The translations under genes and the position numbers were made by a program. A stretch of DNA of 64,000 nt from Paenibacillus woosongensis. GTDB taxonomy: Bacteria; Bacillota; Bacilli; Paenibacillales; Paenibacillaceae. Below, piece by piece: positions 55,208 to 62,718 of the stretch. Location: assembly GCF_009725165.1 (NCBI RefSeq), contig NZ_WNZW01000001.1:992001-1056000 (forward strand), written 5' to 3'. Positions within the stretch are counted from its first letter, which is position 1. The number at the start of each line of letters is the position of its first letter. Below the pieces are notes generated by a model. That model was not told the origin of the DNA and ran no database searches. It worked only from the letters and a program-made list of their open reading frames with translations.

Positions 55208-55906
55208 TTAGTAGAGGGCGATTCGGTCCTGGATCATAGTATCCTCGGCATCGATAATCCCCACATGGCAATCCCAATACACCTCGGTGCGGTAGCGCAC
55301 CGGGAGGAACAGCTCCATCAGCAGCTCCAGCTTCCGGCCGGCGAGCTCCGTCTTCTTCTGGCCGATGTAGAACAGCATCTCGTCCTTCTCCTCGCTGTTG
55401 ACGTAAATCGTCGAGCGGCGGAAAATCCGGCTCACCGTGCTCCGCAGCAGGTTCAGCGTCTCGCCCGTGTCGTACATGCGGAGGATCGCGCAGGCGATCC
55501 ACTCCCGCTCATCCCGCTCGAACAGGCCGATCCGCTCCTTCACCCGCTCGCCGAACGCCCCGGCCTCCAGGTCCCGCAGCACGAAGCGGATATGATATTC
55601 CCTCTTGTTCATCCCCTGCATGAAGTCCAGCTCCGCCAGGAAATGAATCAGAATATCAAACAGCGTGTGGCGGAATTCCTCGTCCTCGGTCAGGTTGATG
55701 TCGAGCAGATCGCGGAACACGTCGTAGAAGCGGTAGAACGGATTGACCTCGACCTCGATATGGTCGCCCGCTGCAGCATTCAGTTCCTCCAGGCTAAGCT
55801 CCATGTAAGGCGAGTACACCTTGGCCGGAAGAAAAGTAATATCCCGTTTTTGAATGCCGGCTTCCTTCGCCTGAACGAGCAAATCCCATATGTAATTCAC
55901 GCCCAT
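55208..55906 (-). CDS. Conserved CIS protein of unknown fold (232 aa)
   Basis: Start chosen at MGVNYIWDLLVQAKEAGI (ATG 55906), overlapping the stop of the next gene by 10 bases; the longer frame is antisense-like. Contains FLPAKVYSPYMELSLEELNA, FRHTLFDILIHFLAELDFMQ, FVLRDLEAGAFGERVKERIG and a terminal LFLPVRYRTEVYWDCHVG. No signal or membrane segment. Position between the other conserved protein and the Hsp70-like gene suggests a baseplate or assembly part, unproven. Confidence 0.6.
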   Translation of the reverse strand: MGVNYIWDLLVQAKEAGIQKRDITFLPAKVYSPYMELSLEELNAAAGDHIEVEVNPFYRFYDVFRDLLDINLTEDEEFRHTLFDILIHFLAELDFMQGMNKREYHIRFVLRDLEAGAFGERVKERIGLFERDEREWIACAILRMYDTGETLNLLRSTVSRIFRRSTIYVNSEEKDEMLFYIGQKKTELAGRKLELLMELFLPVRYRTEVYWDCHVGIIDAEDTMIQDRIALY

Positions 55907-57183
55907 TCTCCTTCGCAGCGATATTCCGGGAACGACATCTGCACCTCGGACACCAGGAAGCTCATCATATCCTCCGCCAAATAACCCAGCTCCCTGCCGG
56001 TTTCCCGGTAGTTGAACTTCAGGCACATCCGCCATTTTCCGTTATCCACCCGCACTTCGTCGGTAATGAACCGGTTCAGCTCATAGGTCAGCGCAGGGCG
56101 CGCGGACGGCGGACGAATCTCCACATCCACCAGCTCCAGCCATTCCGACACGGCAAAAGAATGAATGATCCGCACGATCTCGCCCTTCGAGCGCACAACC
56201 TGTCCCTGTCTGCGGCCATAGTTGCTGATGAAATCATCCCGCTGCCGGTTCGACATCAAGGCGTAGCTCAGCTTGCTCATGCTCGTGCCGACCGGTTCAA
56301 CCACCTTCAGCACCTGCCAGGCGTCAGATTTGTCGCGCGTCGATACGACAGTCAGCTCCTCCGGGGAACGCTTGATGTACCGGATGCTGTCATCGTTGAT
56401 ATCGACGAGATAGCCATGCTGCAGCCCGCTGCTCCGCAGCGGCAGCGCATGCTCGAAATTCACGCGGTCGGCCGCGGGAACCGGGAAGCCCCCCGTCTTC
56501 AGCTCCAGGCGCTGAATGTTCCAGAGCGGCACCAGATCCGTTCTTTTGTATTCTTCATATTCCTCCAGATGTACCGTAATTTCCTGAACTTCCTCTTCCT
56601 CCCCCAGCTGCAGCTCGCCCCCGACCAGAACGGCGTTCACGAACTTGTAGGCATAAGGGTGATTGATGGTTCGCCAAGGAAGGCCATTGCTCAGAAACAC
56701 ATGGTACAGCTTTTCAATTTCACGTATGTATGTCATATTCCGCTCCAGCCTGATTTGAATGGCATGGCGGCCTCCGCTCGTCACCAGCTCTCCCCGGAAC
56801 GTCCGGTCGCTGTAGAGCAGCTCCTGGATGACAGGATATGGGCACTCCAGAAAAAAAGAGAACAGCGGCAGCTCCTCCCCCTCTTTCAACCGGGCTACCA
56901 GGCTCTGCAAATCAATGCTGCGCGGCCCCGTATCCTCCGGAATCATCGGGAACAAATACTCGTGCAGCGGATCCCATTCCTCCCGGCGGCACATCGCCGC
57001 ATAAATATCGTATTTGCTGTCCTGGTTGCCGACCTCCTCGAATACCCGCCGCTCGATCTGGCGATTGAGCTCCTCCTGATATTCGACCACGCCGAGGAAC
57101 ACGCTGCTCATCAAATTGCGCAGCATGCCGCGCTGCTGCAAATCCTCCATTTTGCTCAACCGATCCATCACAATGTCCTTCAT
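55897..57183 (-). CDS. Conserved CIS protein of unknown fold (428 aa), possible baseplate component
   Basis: 428 residues: MEDLQQRGMLRNLMSSVFLG, FFLECPYPVIQELLYSDRTF, EIEKLYHVFLSNGLPWRTIN, LKTGGFPVPAADRVNFEHAL, VEIRPPSARPALTYELNRFI. Rich in beta strands, without hydrophobic segments. Coupled to the gene above (its start overlaps the stop of the 611-residue protein). I do not recognise the family; its size and location are compatible with a wedge-type baseplate protein. Confidence 0.6.
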   Translation of the reverse strand: MKDIVMDRLSKMEDLQQRGMLRNLMSSVFLGVVEYQEELNRQIERRVFEEVGNQDSKYDIYAAMCRREEWDPLHEYLFPMIPEDTGPRSIDLQSLVARLKEGEELPLFSFFLECPYPVIQELLYSDRTFRGELVTSGGRHAIQIRLERNMTYIREIEKLYHVFLSNGLPWRTINHPYAYKFVNAVLVGGELQLGEEEEVQEITVHLEEYEEYKRTDLVPLWNIQRLELKTGGFPVPAADRVNFEHALPLRSSGLQHGYLVDINDDSIRYIKRSPEELTVVSTRDKSDAWQVLKVVEPVGTSMSKLSYALMSNRQRDDFISNYGRRQGQVVRSKGEIVRIIHSFAVSEWLELVDVEIRPPSARPALTYELNRFITDEVRVDNGKWRMCLKFNYRETGRELGYLAEDMMSFLVSEVQMSFPEYRCEGEWA

Positions 57184-59015
57184 GATTCTCCACCTCCGCC
57201 CGGCGCCGCCGATGTATCCTGAATGCCATTTGTCGTGCTGCTGCCCGCTTCCGCCTGCTCCGAACCAGAGGATGAACCCGTCCCCTGGCTATTCGGGCTC
57301 TGCGCCTGGCCCTGCGAATTTGCCGCGGGTGCCTGGCTGCTGCTGCCGTTATTGCTGGCAGCTCCGCCTCCGCCTGCAGTTGTTCCGGCAGCCCCATTCC
57401 ATGCCGCCGCCCCGTTCGCCCCCAGGTTGCTGGACAGTCCTGCACCCGAGTCCGTATTCTGCCCGGATGCCGGCACGATCGGATTGCGCTTCTCATCGGC
57501 TTTGGCAATCTTCCGCTCCATCGCCAGCACCCGCTCAAGCTTGTCGATTTCCTGGTACATTTCCTGGGCCAGCGTGTAAGCCTCAATCGCGGCGTTATAA
57601 TCCAGCGCGGCTAGTGCGCGGTCGCCCTTCTTCTCTAAATTGTCAGCCTGAAGCGTCTTCGTCTCCCGGTGAATGTGGTTGATCTTGCCTTCGGCCTCTT
57701 CCATCTTCGTCTCCAGCTGCTTCTGGCCGCCCGGATAATTAGCCTCAATCGCCGCCCGGTACGCCTTTCTATACAGCTCCAGCGCGCTGTTGTAGTCCTG
57801 GTTCTGGAAGAGGATATCCCCTTCCTTCATCACTTCCGTCAGCTTCGCGACCGCTTCGCTGCGCTCGATCCGCGCCTCGATGTCTTCCACCTTGAACGGC
57901 TTGTACTTATCCGCCTCGCCAATCGCCTTCGTATAGCTGTCCACCGCCATATCGAAGCTGCCGTCCTTGACGTATTCGTCGCCATCCGTCACCGCCTGGG
58001 CCACGCGCTGCTTGTTGCGCAGCAGCTGAAAATGCAGCTTGTCCTTCAGCTTGCTGGCTGCGTTCTTGGCTTCGCTGTAAGCCTTCAGCGCCTTCGGATA
58101 ATCTCCGGCGGATGCGTATTCGTCGCCTTCCTGCTCGTATTCTGTCATCAGGGCGACCGTCTCGGCCAGCTTGACCGCCTGCCTGTACTTCGCATACCAG
58201 ATGCCGCCCCCGGCAAGCGCCAGGGTAAGCAGCATTATTCCGATGCGCATGATCCATTTCTTGCGGTTTTTTGGCTTCTCCGCAAACGTCTTATTCGCGT
58301 AAATCGCGGCAGCGGTGTAATTGTTCACCGTCTGCCGCTGCTTGCTGAGGACGATGTCCTCCAGCGTATCTGTCAAGCTGTCGGGATCACTCGATTCCGC
58401 TAGTGCATCGAGCATTTCCGGCAGCTCGACCTCTTCCCAAATTCCCGGCGTGCACAGCAGAAGCACATCCCCGTCGGAAAGCGGGGTTTTCTCCGATATA
58501 TAGGGCTCGAACCGGTCCGGCCGCCCCATGTAATTCAGCAGGTTTCCGCGTTCCTCATGGCTGGACAGCCTGTCCTCGGACACTCTACCGTCCTCCAGAA
58601 GGAGCTGCGCCAGGCTCTGGTCCTTCGAACGCAAATTAAGCCGCCCGCCGCGAAAATGATACAACCGCGCATTGCCGCAGCTCGCCCACACCATCTTCGT
58701 ATAATTCGTCACGACGACGAGCACGCTCGCCTTAAGCCGAACTCTGCGGCTCTCGAACTTCAGCCACTCATGGGCCGCCTCCAGATCCTGCTGGATCTTC
58801 TTGCGCGACAAAGACGGCTTCGCCATAAAATTCTCCAGGATAACGCTGACCGCCATTTTCGCGCTAAGCACCTCTCGATCCGTATCGAGGCCATCCGCAA
58901 TCACGTAGCAAGCCATGTCCTCGAGCTCCACGAAGGCAAAATAATCTCTGTTGTCGATAAACGAACCCGCTTCCGAGACAAATGCGGTCTTGAAATCGCT
59001 GTTCTCCTTTCTCAT
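57180..59015 (-). CDS. Membrane PP2C-like pseudophosphatase with TPR-type repeats
   Basis: 611 residues. Residues 1-240 have the PP2C outline: YVIADGLDTD, VVVTNYTKMVWASCGNARLY, LLLCTPGIWEEVELPEM, NNYTAAAIYANKTF. Compared with active PP2C the positions GD(S), SDG and DN(T) are GN, TPG and NN, so metal binding is probably lost. A single membrane segment (about 255-275, MRIGIMLLTLALAGGGIWYA) follows, then helical repeats (about 280-510) of the type YPKALKAYSEAKNAASKLKD, and a Ser/Gly/Asn-rich tail. A membrane-bound sensor or scaffold rather than an enzyme. Confidence 0.75.
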   Translation of the reverse strand: MRKENSDFKTAFVSEAGSFIDNRDYFAFVELEDMACYVIADGLDTDREVLSAKMAVSVILENFMAKPSLSRKKIQQDLEAAHEWLKFESRRVRLKASVLVVVTNYTKMVWASCGNARLYHFRGGRLNLRSKDQSLAQLLLEDGRVSEDRLSSHEERGNLLNYMGRPDRFEPYISEKTPLSDGDVLLLCTPGIWEEVELPEMLDALAESSDPDSLTDTLEDIVLSKQRQTVNNYTAAAIYANKTFAEKPKNRKKWIMRIGIMLLTLALAGGGIWYAKYRQAVKLAETVALMTEYEQEGDEYASAGDYPKALKAYSEAKNAASKLKDKLHFQLLRNKQRVAQAVTDGDEYVKDGSFDMAVDSYTKAIGEADKYKPFKVEDIEARIERSEAVAKLTEVMKEGDILFQNQDYNSALELYRKAYRAAIEANYPGGQKQLETKMEEAEGKINHIHRETKTLQADNLEKKGDRALAALDYNAAIEAYTLAQEMYQEIDKLERVLAMERKIAKADEKRNPIVPASGQNTDSGAGLSSNLGANGAAAWNGAAGTTAGGGGAASNNGSSSQAPAANSQGQAQSPNSQGTGSSSGSEQAEAGSSTTNGIQDTSAAPGGGGES

Positions 59016-59060
59016 GTGTCCCTCCGTTTCCCCCGTCCTGCTGCGAGAATAATGATGTGA

Positions 59061-59954
59061 TTAGATCACTTGCAAAATAATGACCGTAGCGTTGTCCTGA
59101 TGCTTGTATTTCTTGCGCTCGATGAGGCTGATCATTTCCTCCGCGGCATCCTGCGGGTGCAGGCCCTGCATCAGAATCTGCTCCATTTCCACCTCGGTAA
59201 GCGCATCATATACCCCGTCGCTGCACAGAATGATTGTGTCATTCGCCTGCAGTGGCACCGGTTCGCCGACCTCCATGCTTTGGAAGCCGCCATACCCCAA
59301 ATAATTGATCAGCTGGTTGCGGTTCGGATTCTCCTTCGCTTCCTCTTTGCTGATTTCACCGGCCAAATACTTGGCTTCGAGAATCGATTCCAGCGTGTGC
59401 TTGGAGTTGATCGGCATGAATTCGCCGTCCCGGAACAGAATGAGCATGCTGTCCCCAACCGCTCCCCAATGCAATAATCCTCCAGACACAATACCGACGA
59501 CGAGCGTGGTTCCCCCGGTCGCTCCGCCCAGCTGCTCCATAATTGCCCGGTTGCTGATCAGAGCCGCTTTGTGAAAATACTCGGGAATATCCGCCGGATC
59601 ATCCACCTTCAAATACTCCCTTGCGAACATCGTGACGGCCAGCGTGCTGGCCATTCGCCCATACGACAATCCGCTTATGCCGTCGGCGATCGCCGCCATC
59701 GTTCCGATGCGCGTCGTCGAGCTTGAGAAGTAGTCGTCCTGCTCGTCCCGCTTGCCGATCGTCTGGGCATTCCCGATTTTGACCGTTTCAATGATGTCTG
59801 GAATATACATGGGTTCGGTATCTTCGCCGGGAATCTCCGCCACAGGGCTCGTCCGCAGCTTCTGCCGCAGCACAAGCAGCACGGCGACTACGGTCAGCGC
59901 AGCCGCAACGATTCCGTATGATTCGATAAAACTCCAATCCTCCATCATGACCAT
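59061..59954 (-). CDS. PP2C-family protein phosphatase
   Basis: 297 residues. N-terminal membrane segment (about 12-30, IVAAALTVVAVLLVL). The catalytic domain has all PP2C motifs: KRDEQDDYF, MAAIADGISGLSYG, GGTTLVVGIV, GAVGDSMLILFRDG, TIILCSDGVYDALTE and HQDNATVIIL. It should dephosphorylate Ser/Thr using two metal ions. In type VI systems a PppA phosphatase counteracts a kinase acting on FHA proteins; two FHA proteins are encoded next to it. No kinase gene is in the window. Confidence 0.9.
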   Translation of the reverse strand: MVMMEDWSFIESYGIVAAALTVVAVLLVLRQKLRTSPVAEIPGEDTEPMYIPDIIETVKIGNAQTIGKRDEQDDYFSSSTTRIGTMAAIADGISGLSYGRMASTLAVTMFAREYLKVDDPADIPEYFHKAALISNRAIMEQLGGATGGTTLVVGIVSGGLLHWGAVGDSMLILFRDGEFMPINSKHTLESILEAKYLAGEISKEEAKENPNRNQLINYLGYGGFQSMEVGEPVPLQANDTIILCSDGVYDALTEVEMEQILMQGLHPQDAAEEMISLIERKKYKHQDNATVIILQVI

Positions 59955-59965
59955 CCGTTCTTTGA

Positions 59966-60484
59966 TTAACTGTTATCCCACTCGAAATGTGGACCGCATA
60001 AAGGCACGAACACGAATTTGCTGCGGCCGAGCTGGATTAAATCATAGGCGTTAAGCTCAACCGGCGTGTATACCGCTTCATTGTTGTGGTAAGCCAGTCC
60101 CGAAGCATCACCGGGAAGCAGATAGAAATTGCGCTTCTTCGGGTCATAGACGATGACGGCATGGTTGCGTCTGGATACCGCGTTGTCCCCAATGATCCGG
60201 ATTTGCATTTCCTCCGCACGGCCGATAAAGTTTTTCTCAGCCAGAATGCGGTAATCCTGCCCCATTTGCGGGCCTTCGACGCAGACCAGCCAGCCGGTTA
60301 CGGGCTGAATTCCTGTTGTCTCTCCCAGATAAGGCATCGTCTTCTCTTCCATATCCTCCGCGACCTGGGGTCTGCGCGATTCGTTCCGCGAAGGCTGCTC
60401 TAGCGTCGTGTTGCAATATGGACAAGTGTTGCCATGCTTCCGCGTACTGAACATGTGTCCATTCAGGCATCTCGTCAAGCTCAT
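59966..60484 (-). CDS. Zinc-ribbon/FHA protein
   Basis: 172 residues. An N-terminal zinc ribbon (RCLNGHMFSTRKHGNTCPYC) and a C-terminal FHA domain: ILAEKNFIGRAEEMQIRIIG, AVSRRNHAVIVYDPKKRNFY, LLPG..SGLAYHNNEAV, and NAYDLIQLGRSKFVFVP. FHA domains bind phosphothreonine; the GR, SRRNH and N residues are present. 12 bases before the PP2C gene, in the same operon. Confidence 0.85.
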   Translation of the reverse strand: MSLTRCLNGHMFSTRKHGNTCPYCNTTLEQPSRNESRRPQVAEDMEEKTMPYLGETTGIQPVTGWLVCVEGPQMGQDYRILAEKNFIGRAEEMQIRIIGDNAVSRRNHAVIVYDPKKRNFYLLPGDASGLAYHNNEAVYTPVELNAYDLIQLGRSKFVFVPLCGPHFEWDNS

Positions 60485-60527
60485 CTTCGATTCATTCCCC
60501 CATATGTAAGTAAGTGGTATTTCCCCG

Positions 60528-61067
60528 TTATTTGACCAACAGCCTAGTATTGGCGATAAAAATTAGATCGCCCGGGCCGATTTCCACCGGCTCTTCGACA
60601 ATCAGCCGCTTCGCATCGCTGCGTCCCGCTTTGCGAATGCCTGTCCCGCTGTGGGATTCCGCATCCTCAATGAACCACTGGTCGCCGACGCGATTCAAGA
60701 CGGCATGCTCGGAACTGACGAGCGACGCATACTCGCTGTCCGACAAATCTATGTCAACCTCGCCGCTCTGCGTATTTTTTCCGATGAGAACCGAGGTCTC
60801 TCCCTTGACGTACCATTCTTTTACGCGCTCTCCGTCATCATCGAGCAGCACGATCTTTGTGACCGCTTCCCTCGCCAGGGACGGCTTGGCATGGGGACGG
60901 CCTCCGGTCCAAATCACTACGCTGGCAATCACGGCCGCTCCCGCGACGATGGACATTTGCCATGTATAATGCAAAGGACGGAGCAGGGCATACAGCACCG
61001 TACCGGCTAATATAACGTACAGCAGCAGATCGATGAGTGTAATCCATTTGTGGTTCTCCGGCTTCAA
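60528..61067 (-). CDS. Membrane FHA protein
   Basis: 179 residues: two hydrophobic helices near the start (LIDLLLYVILAGTVLYALL, MSIVAGAAVIASVVIW), then an FHA domain: KGETSVLIGKNTQSGEVDID, SLVSSEHAVLNRVGDQWFIE, SGTGIRKAGR and IGPGDLIFIANTRLLVK. The GK replaces the usual GR. The FHA part should face the cytosol, giving a phospho-dependent anchor at the membrane. Confidence 0.8.
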   Translation of the reverse strand: MKPENHKWITLIDLLLYVILAGTVLYALLRPLHYTWQMSIVAGAAVIASVVIWTGGRPHAKPSLAREAVTKIVLLDDDGERVKEWYVKGETSVLIGKNTQSGEVDIDLSDSEYASLVSSEHAVLNRVGDQWFIEDAESHSGTGIRKAGRSDAKRLIVEEPVEIGPGDLIFIANTRLLVK

Positions 61068-61106
61068 AGCGCTCCCCCCGTCAATGTTGTATGTATGCTA
61101 AATGCG

Positions 61107-61571
61107 TTATTTTCGATAGCCAAAAAATTGATTGAAGATTCCTGTCGTATCCAGCGGATTTTTCTCACTGGCTTCCTTGCTCTGGGCATCCGTCTGCCCC
61201 TTGGTCGACATCCCAAAAAACTGCTCGAATTGCTTGCGCATCGCGGCCGGGTCAAAGCCCTCCGCCTCCACTTTCCCGGACGCCGCGCCAGACGTCCTCG
61301 GCTTGCCCTGCCCTTGCTGCGGCCTGCCGCTTCTCTGCCCCGAACCCTGGTTCGGGTTAGCCAGCTTCTCATCGTATGCCGCGCGAAGCTGTTCATCGCT
61401 CAAAGTCTCGTAAGCCTCGACAATTAGCTTGAACTTGGCTTCCGCCTCCGCGTTGCCTGGATTGACATCCGGATGATATTGCTTGGCCAGCTTACGGTAT
61501 GCCTGCCTGATCTCTGCCGCCGCTGCCTGCCGGGAAACTCCGAGCTGGGCATAATAGTCGGTCACGTTCAA
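61107..61571 (-). CDS. J-domain protein of the CIS cluster
   Basis: 154 residues with a full J-domain at 1-65: [40 protein letters not shown] (intact HPD) and [18 protein letters not shown], followed by a Gly/Ser/Lys linker and a C-terminal helix ending [18 protein letters not shown]. Likely to act with the Hsp70-like ATPase at 52347-54995. Unlike the two membrane J-proteins of the first third, it keeps HPD. Confidence 0.9.
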   Translation of the reverse strand: MNVTDYYAQLGVSRQAAAAEIRQAYRKLAKQYHPDVNPGNAEAEAKFKLIVEAYETLSDEQLRAAYDEKLANPNQGSGQRSGRPQQGQGKPRTSGAASGKVEAEGFDPAAMRKQFEQFFGMSTKGQTDAQSKEASEKNPLDTTGIFNQFFGYRK

Positions 61572-61631
61572 CGCGTTCCCCCGCTTTCGGTTGTGCTTGT
61601 GCTAGCGTGCAATTGCATCAAGGTATAGTAA

Positions 61632-61658
61632 ATCTCAAGGGGCTTGGCCCCTTGAGAT
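61632..61658. terminator. Strong stem-loop after the tube gene
   Basis: ATCTCAAGGGGC pairs perfectly with GCCCCTTGAGAT, loop TTG. It lies 29 bases after the tube gene stop on the minus strand. The T tail (TTTACT) is weak, so it may reduce read-through or protect the abundant tube message rather than end it. Confidence 0.8.
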
Positions 61659-61687
61659 CGCTAGCTATCCTGGTACTATGAGTGCAA

Positions 61688-62119
61688 TTAGTTGCTTGCG
61701 TCGTAGCCGCCGTTCAGTTTGGCCAGCTCCGTTTTGTCTTTCTTTTGCTTCACGTACAGCTCGAAAGTACCTACGCCTTCCGTGTCGCCGAATGTTTCTT
61801 TGTAATCCACCACGAACGCGTTAGGGAAAGTAATCTCCCGAACAACTTGATCCGCTGCGATAACCTCAAGCGTCAGCTTGCGGTAGCAGTCTGCTTTCTC
61901 AGCGGGAACCAGGGACCACAATGCCAGCTTCAGCGTGTCGTCCGCTTTGTCGCCATCGGTAGCCGTGATGATTTTACCGCTGATTTTCAAAGTGGAACCT
62001 ACATCGGTGGATCTAGCGTTGGAATCGTCCGGTGTATCCGTGTCATAAATAACTTTTTGAATGTTGTCCATTCCGAGCTCGATCGTTTCGGCTCCTTCTA
62101 CTTTCAATCTGAATCCCAT
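61688..62119 (-). CDS. Hcp-like inner tube protein
   Basis: 143 residues, almost all beta: MGFRLKVEGAETIELGMDNI, DVGSTLKISGKII, ALWSLVPAEKADCYRKLTLE, VVREITFPNAFVVDYKETFG, GVGTFELYVKQKKDK. The size, the two-sheet pattern and the place after a sheath-like gene fit a tail-tube protein of contractile systems (Hcp/gp19-like). It is often annotated otherwise in Bacillota. A very strong site GAGGAGG lies before the ATG, as expected for the most abundant component. Confidence 0.65.
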   Translation of the reverse strand: MGFRLKVEGAETIELGMDNIQKVIYDTDTPDDSNARSTDVGSTLKISGKIITATDGDKADDTLKLALWSLVPAEKADCYRKLTLEVIAADQVVREITFPNAFVVDYKETFGDTEGVGTFELYVKQKKDKTELAKLNGGYDASN

Positions 62120-62187
62120 AAGTAAATCCTCCTCAAAATAAAATGATATTGGTCCGGGCGATACAGCCTGCCCGAAATTTATGTAAC

Positions 62188-62213
62188 GAGACGAGCCGAT
62201 GAAGGATCGTCTC
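62188..62213 (-). promoter_or_regulatory. Leader hairpin before the tube gene
   Basis: GAGACGA (62188-62194) and TCGTCTC (62207-62213) form a 7-bp stem about 70 bases before the ATG of the tube gene. It may stabilise the message or act as a leader element. Confidence 0.4.
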
Positions 62214-62321
62214 CTACATACAAATTATGTTATTACTTCCTGATAAAAGTGGCACCTATCAAATTCAATAGGTCTTCATCATCTTTTTCCTGATCCAAAA
62301 GTCGGTTTTCGTGAAGTTTCG

Positions 62322-62379
62322 GCTGAATTCAAGATTCGACGCCGAGCTACCCTCAGTTACCGCTTCGTGATCAAAAGTT
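62322..62379. repeat. Dispersed hairpin repeat, partial copy B
   Basis: Only the right half is present: GAATTCAAGATTCGACGCCG through CTTCGTGATCAAAAG. Confidence 0.75.
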
Positions 62380-62407
62380 GTTAACTTTAATCAGATTCAA
62401 AAAACGG

Positions 62408-62547
62408 CTTTTCAGCACCGAGAAGATTGGATGAAGCTAGGGACTGAGGAACGGAGTGTAGGAAAATCCTACATGAGTACCCGAAGGCCCGGCTGAATTC
62501 AAGATGCGACGCCGAGCTACTCCCAGTCCCCGCTTCGTGATCAAAAG
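62408..62547. repeat. Dispersed hairpin repeat, copy C
   Basis: Full copy starting CTTTTCAGCACCGAGAAG with stem TGTAGGA-AAA-TCCTACA and ending CTTCGTGATCAAAAG. Confidence 0.9.
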
Positions 62548-62573
62548 CCCTCTTCGAATTTCCTCTAGGCAAC

Positions 62574-62713
62574 TTTTCAGCACCAAGAAGGTTGGATGAA
62601 GCTAGGGACTGAGGAAACGGAGTGTAGGAAAATCCTACATGAGTACCGGAAGGCCCGGCTGAATTCAAGATGCGACGCCGAGCTACTCCCAGTCCCCGCT
62701 TCGTGATCAAAAG
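62574..62713. repeat. Dispersed hairpin repeat, copy D
   Basis: Full copy nearly identical to copy C (a few substitutions and one extra A in GAGGAAACGG), ending just before the sheath gene stop. Confidence 0.9.
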
Positions 62714-62718
62714 TTGCC

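Larger units (their letters stand above)
62120..62718. other. Non-coding region between sheath and tube genes
   Basis: About 600 bases without a gene. It contains two full and one partial copy of the dispersed hairpin repeat, and a 7-bp hairpin GAGACGA/TCGTCTC at 62188-62213 in the probable 5' leader of the tube gene. A minus-strand open frame across the repeats (62387-62710) is not considered a gene. Confidence 0.7.

Noticed and set aside
56161..57222. Plus-strand open frame of 353 codons
   Set aside because: Antisense to the 428-residue conserved protein; low-complexity His/Leu/Arg-rich translation and no start site.
62387..62710. Minus-strand open frame of 107 codons between the sheath and tube genes
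   Set aside because: It is only the translation of two copies of the dispersed repeat (the same peptide appears twice) and has no ribosome binding site.
62322..62713. CRISPR-like array
   Set aside because: The repeats are 140 bases long, only two and a half copies, with no regular short spacers and no cas genes.
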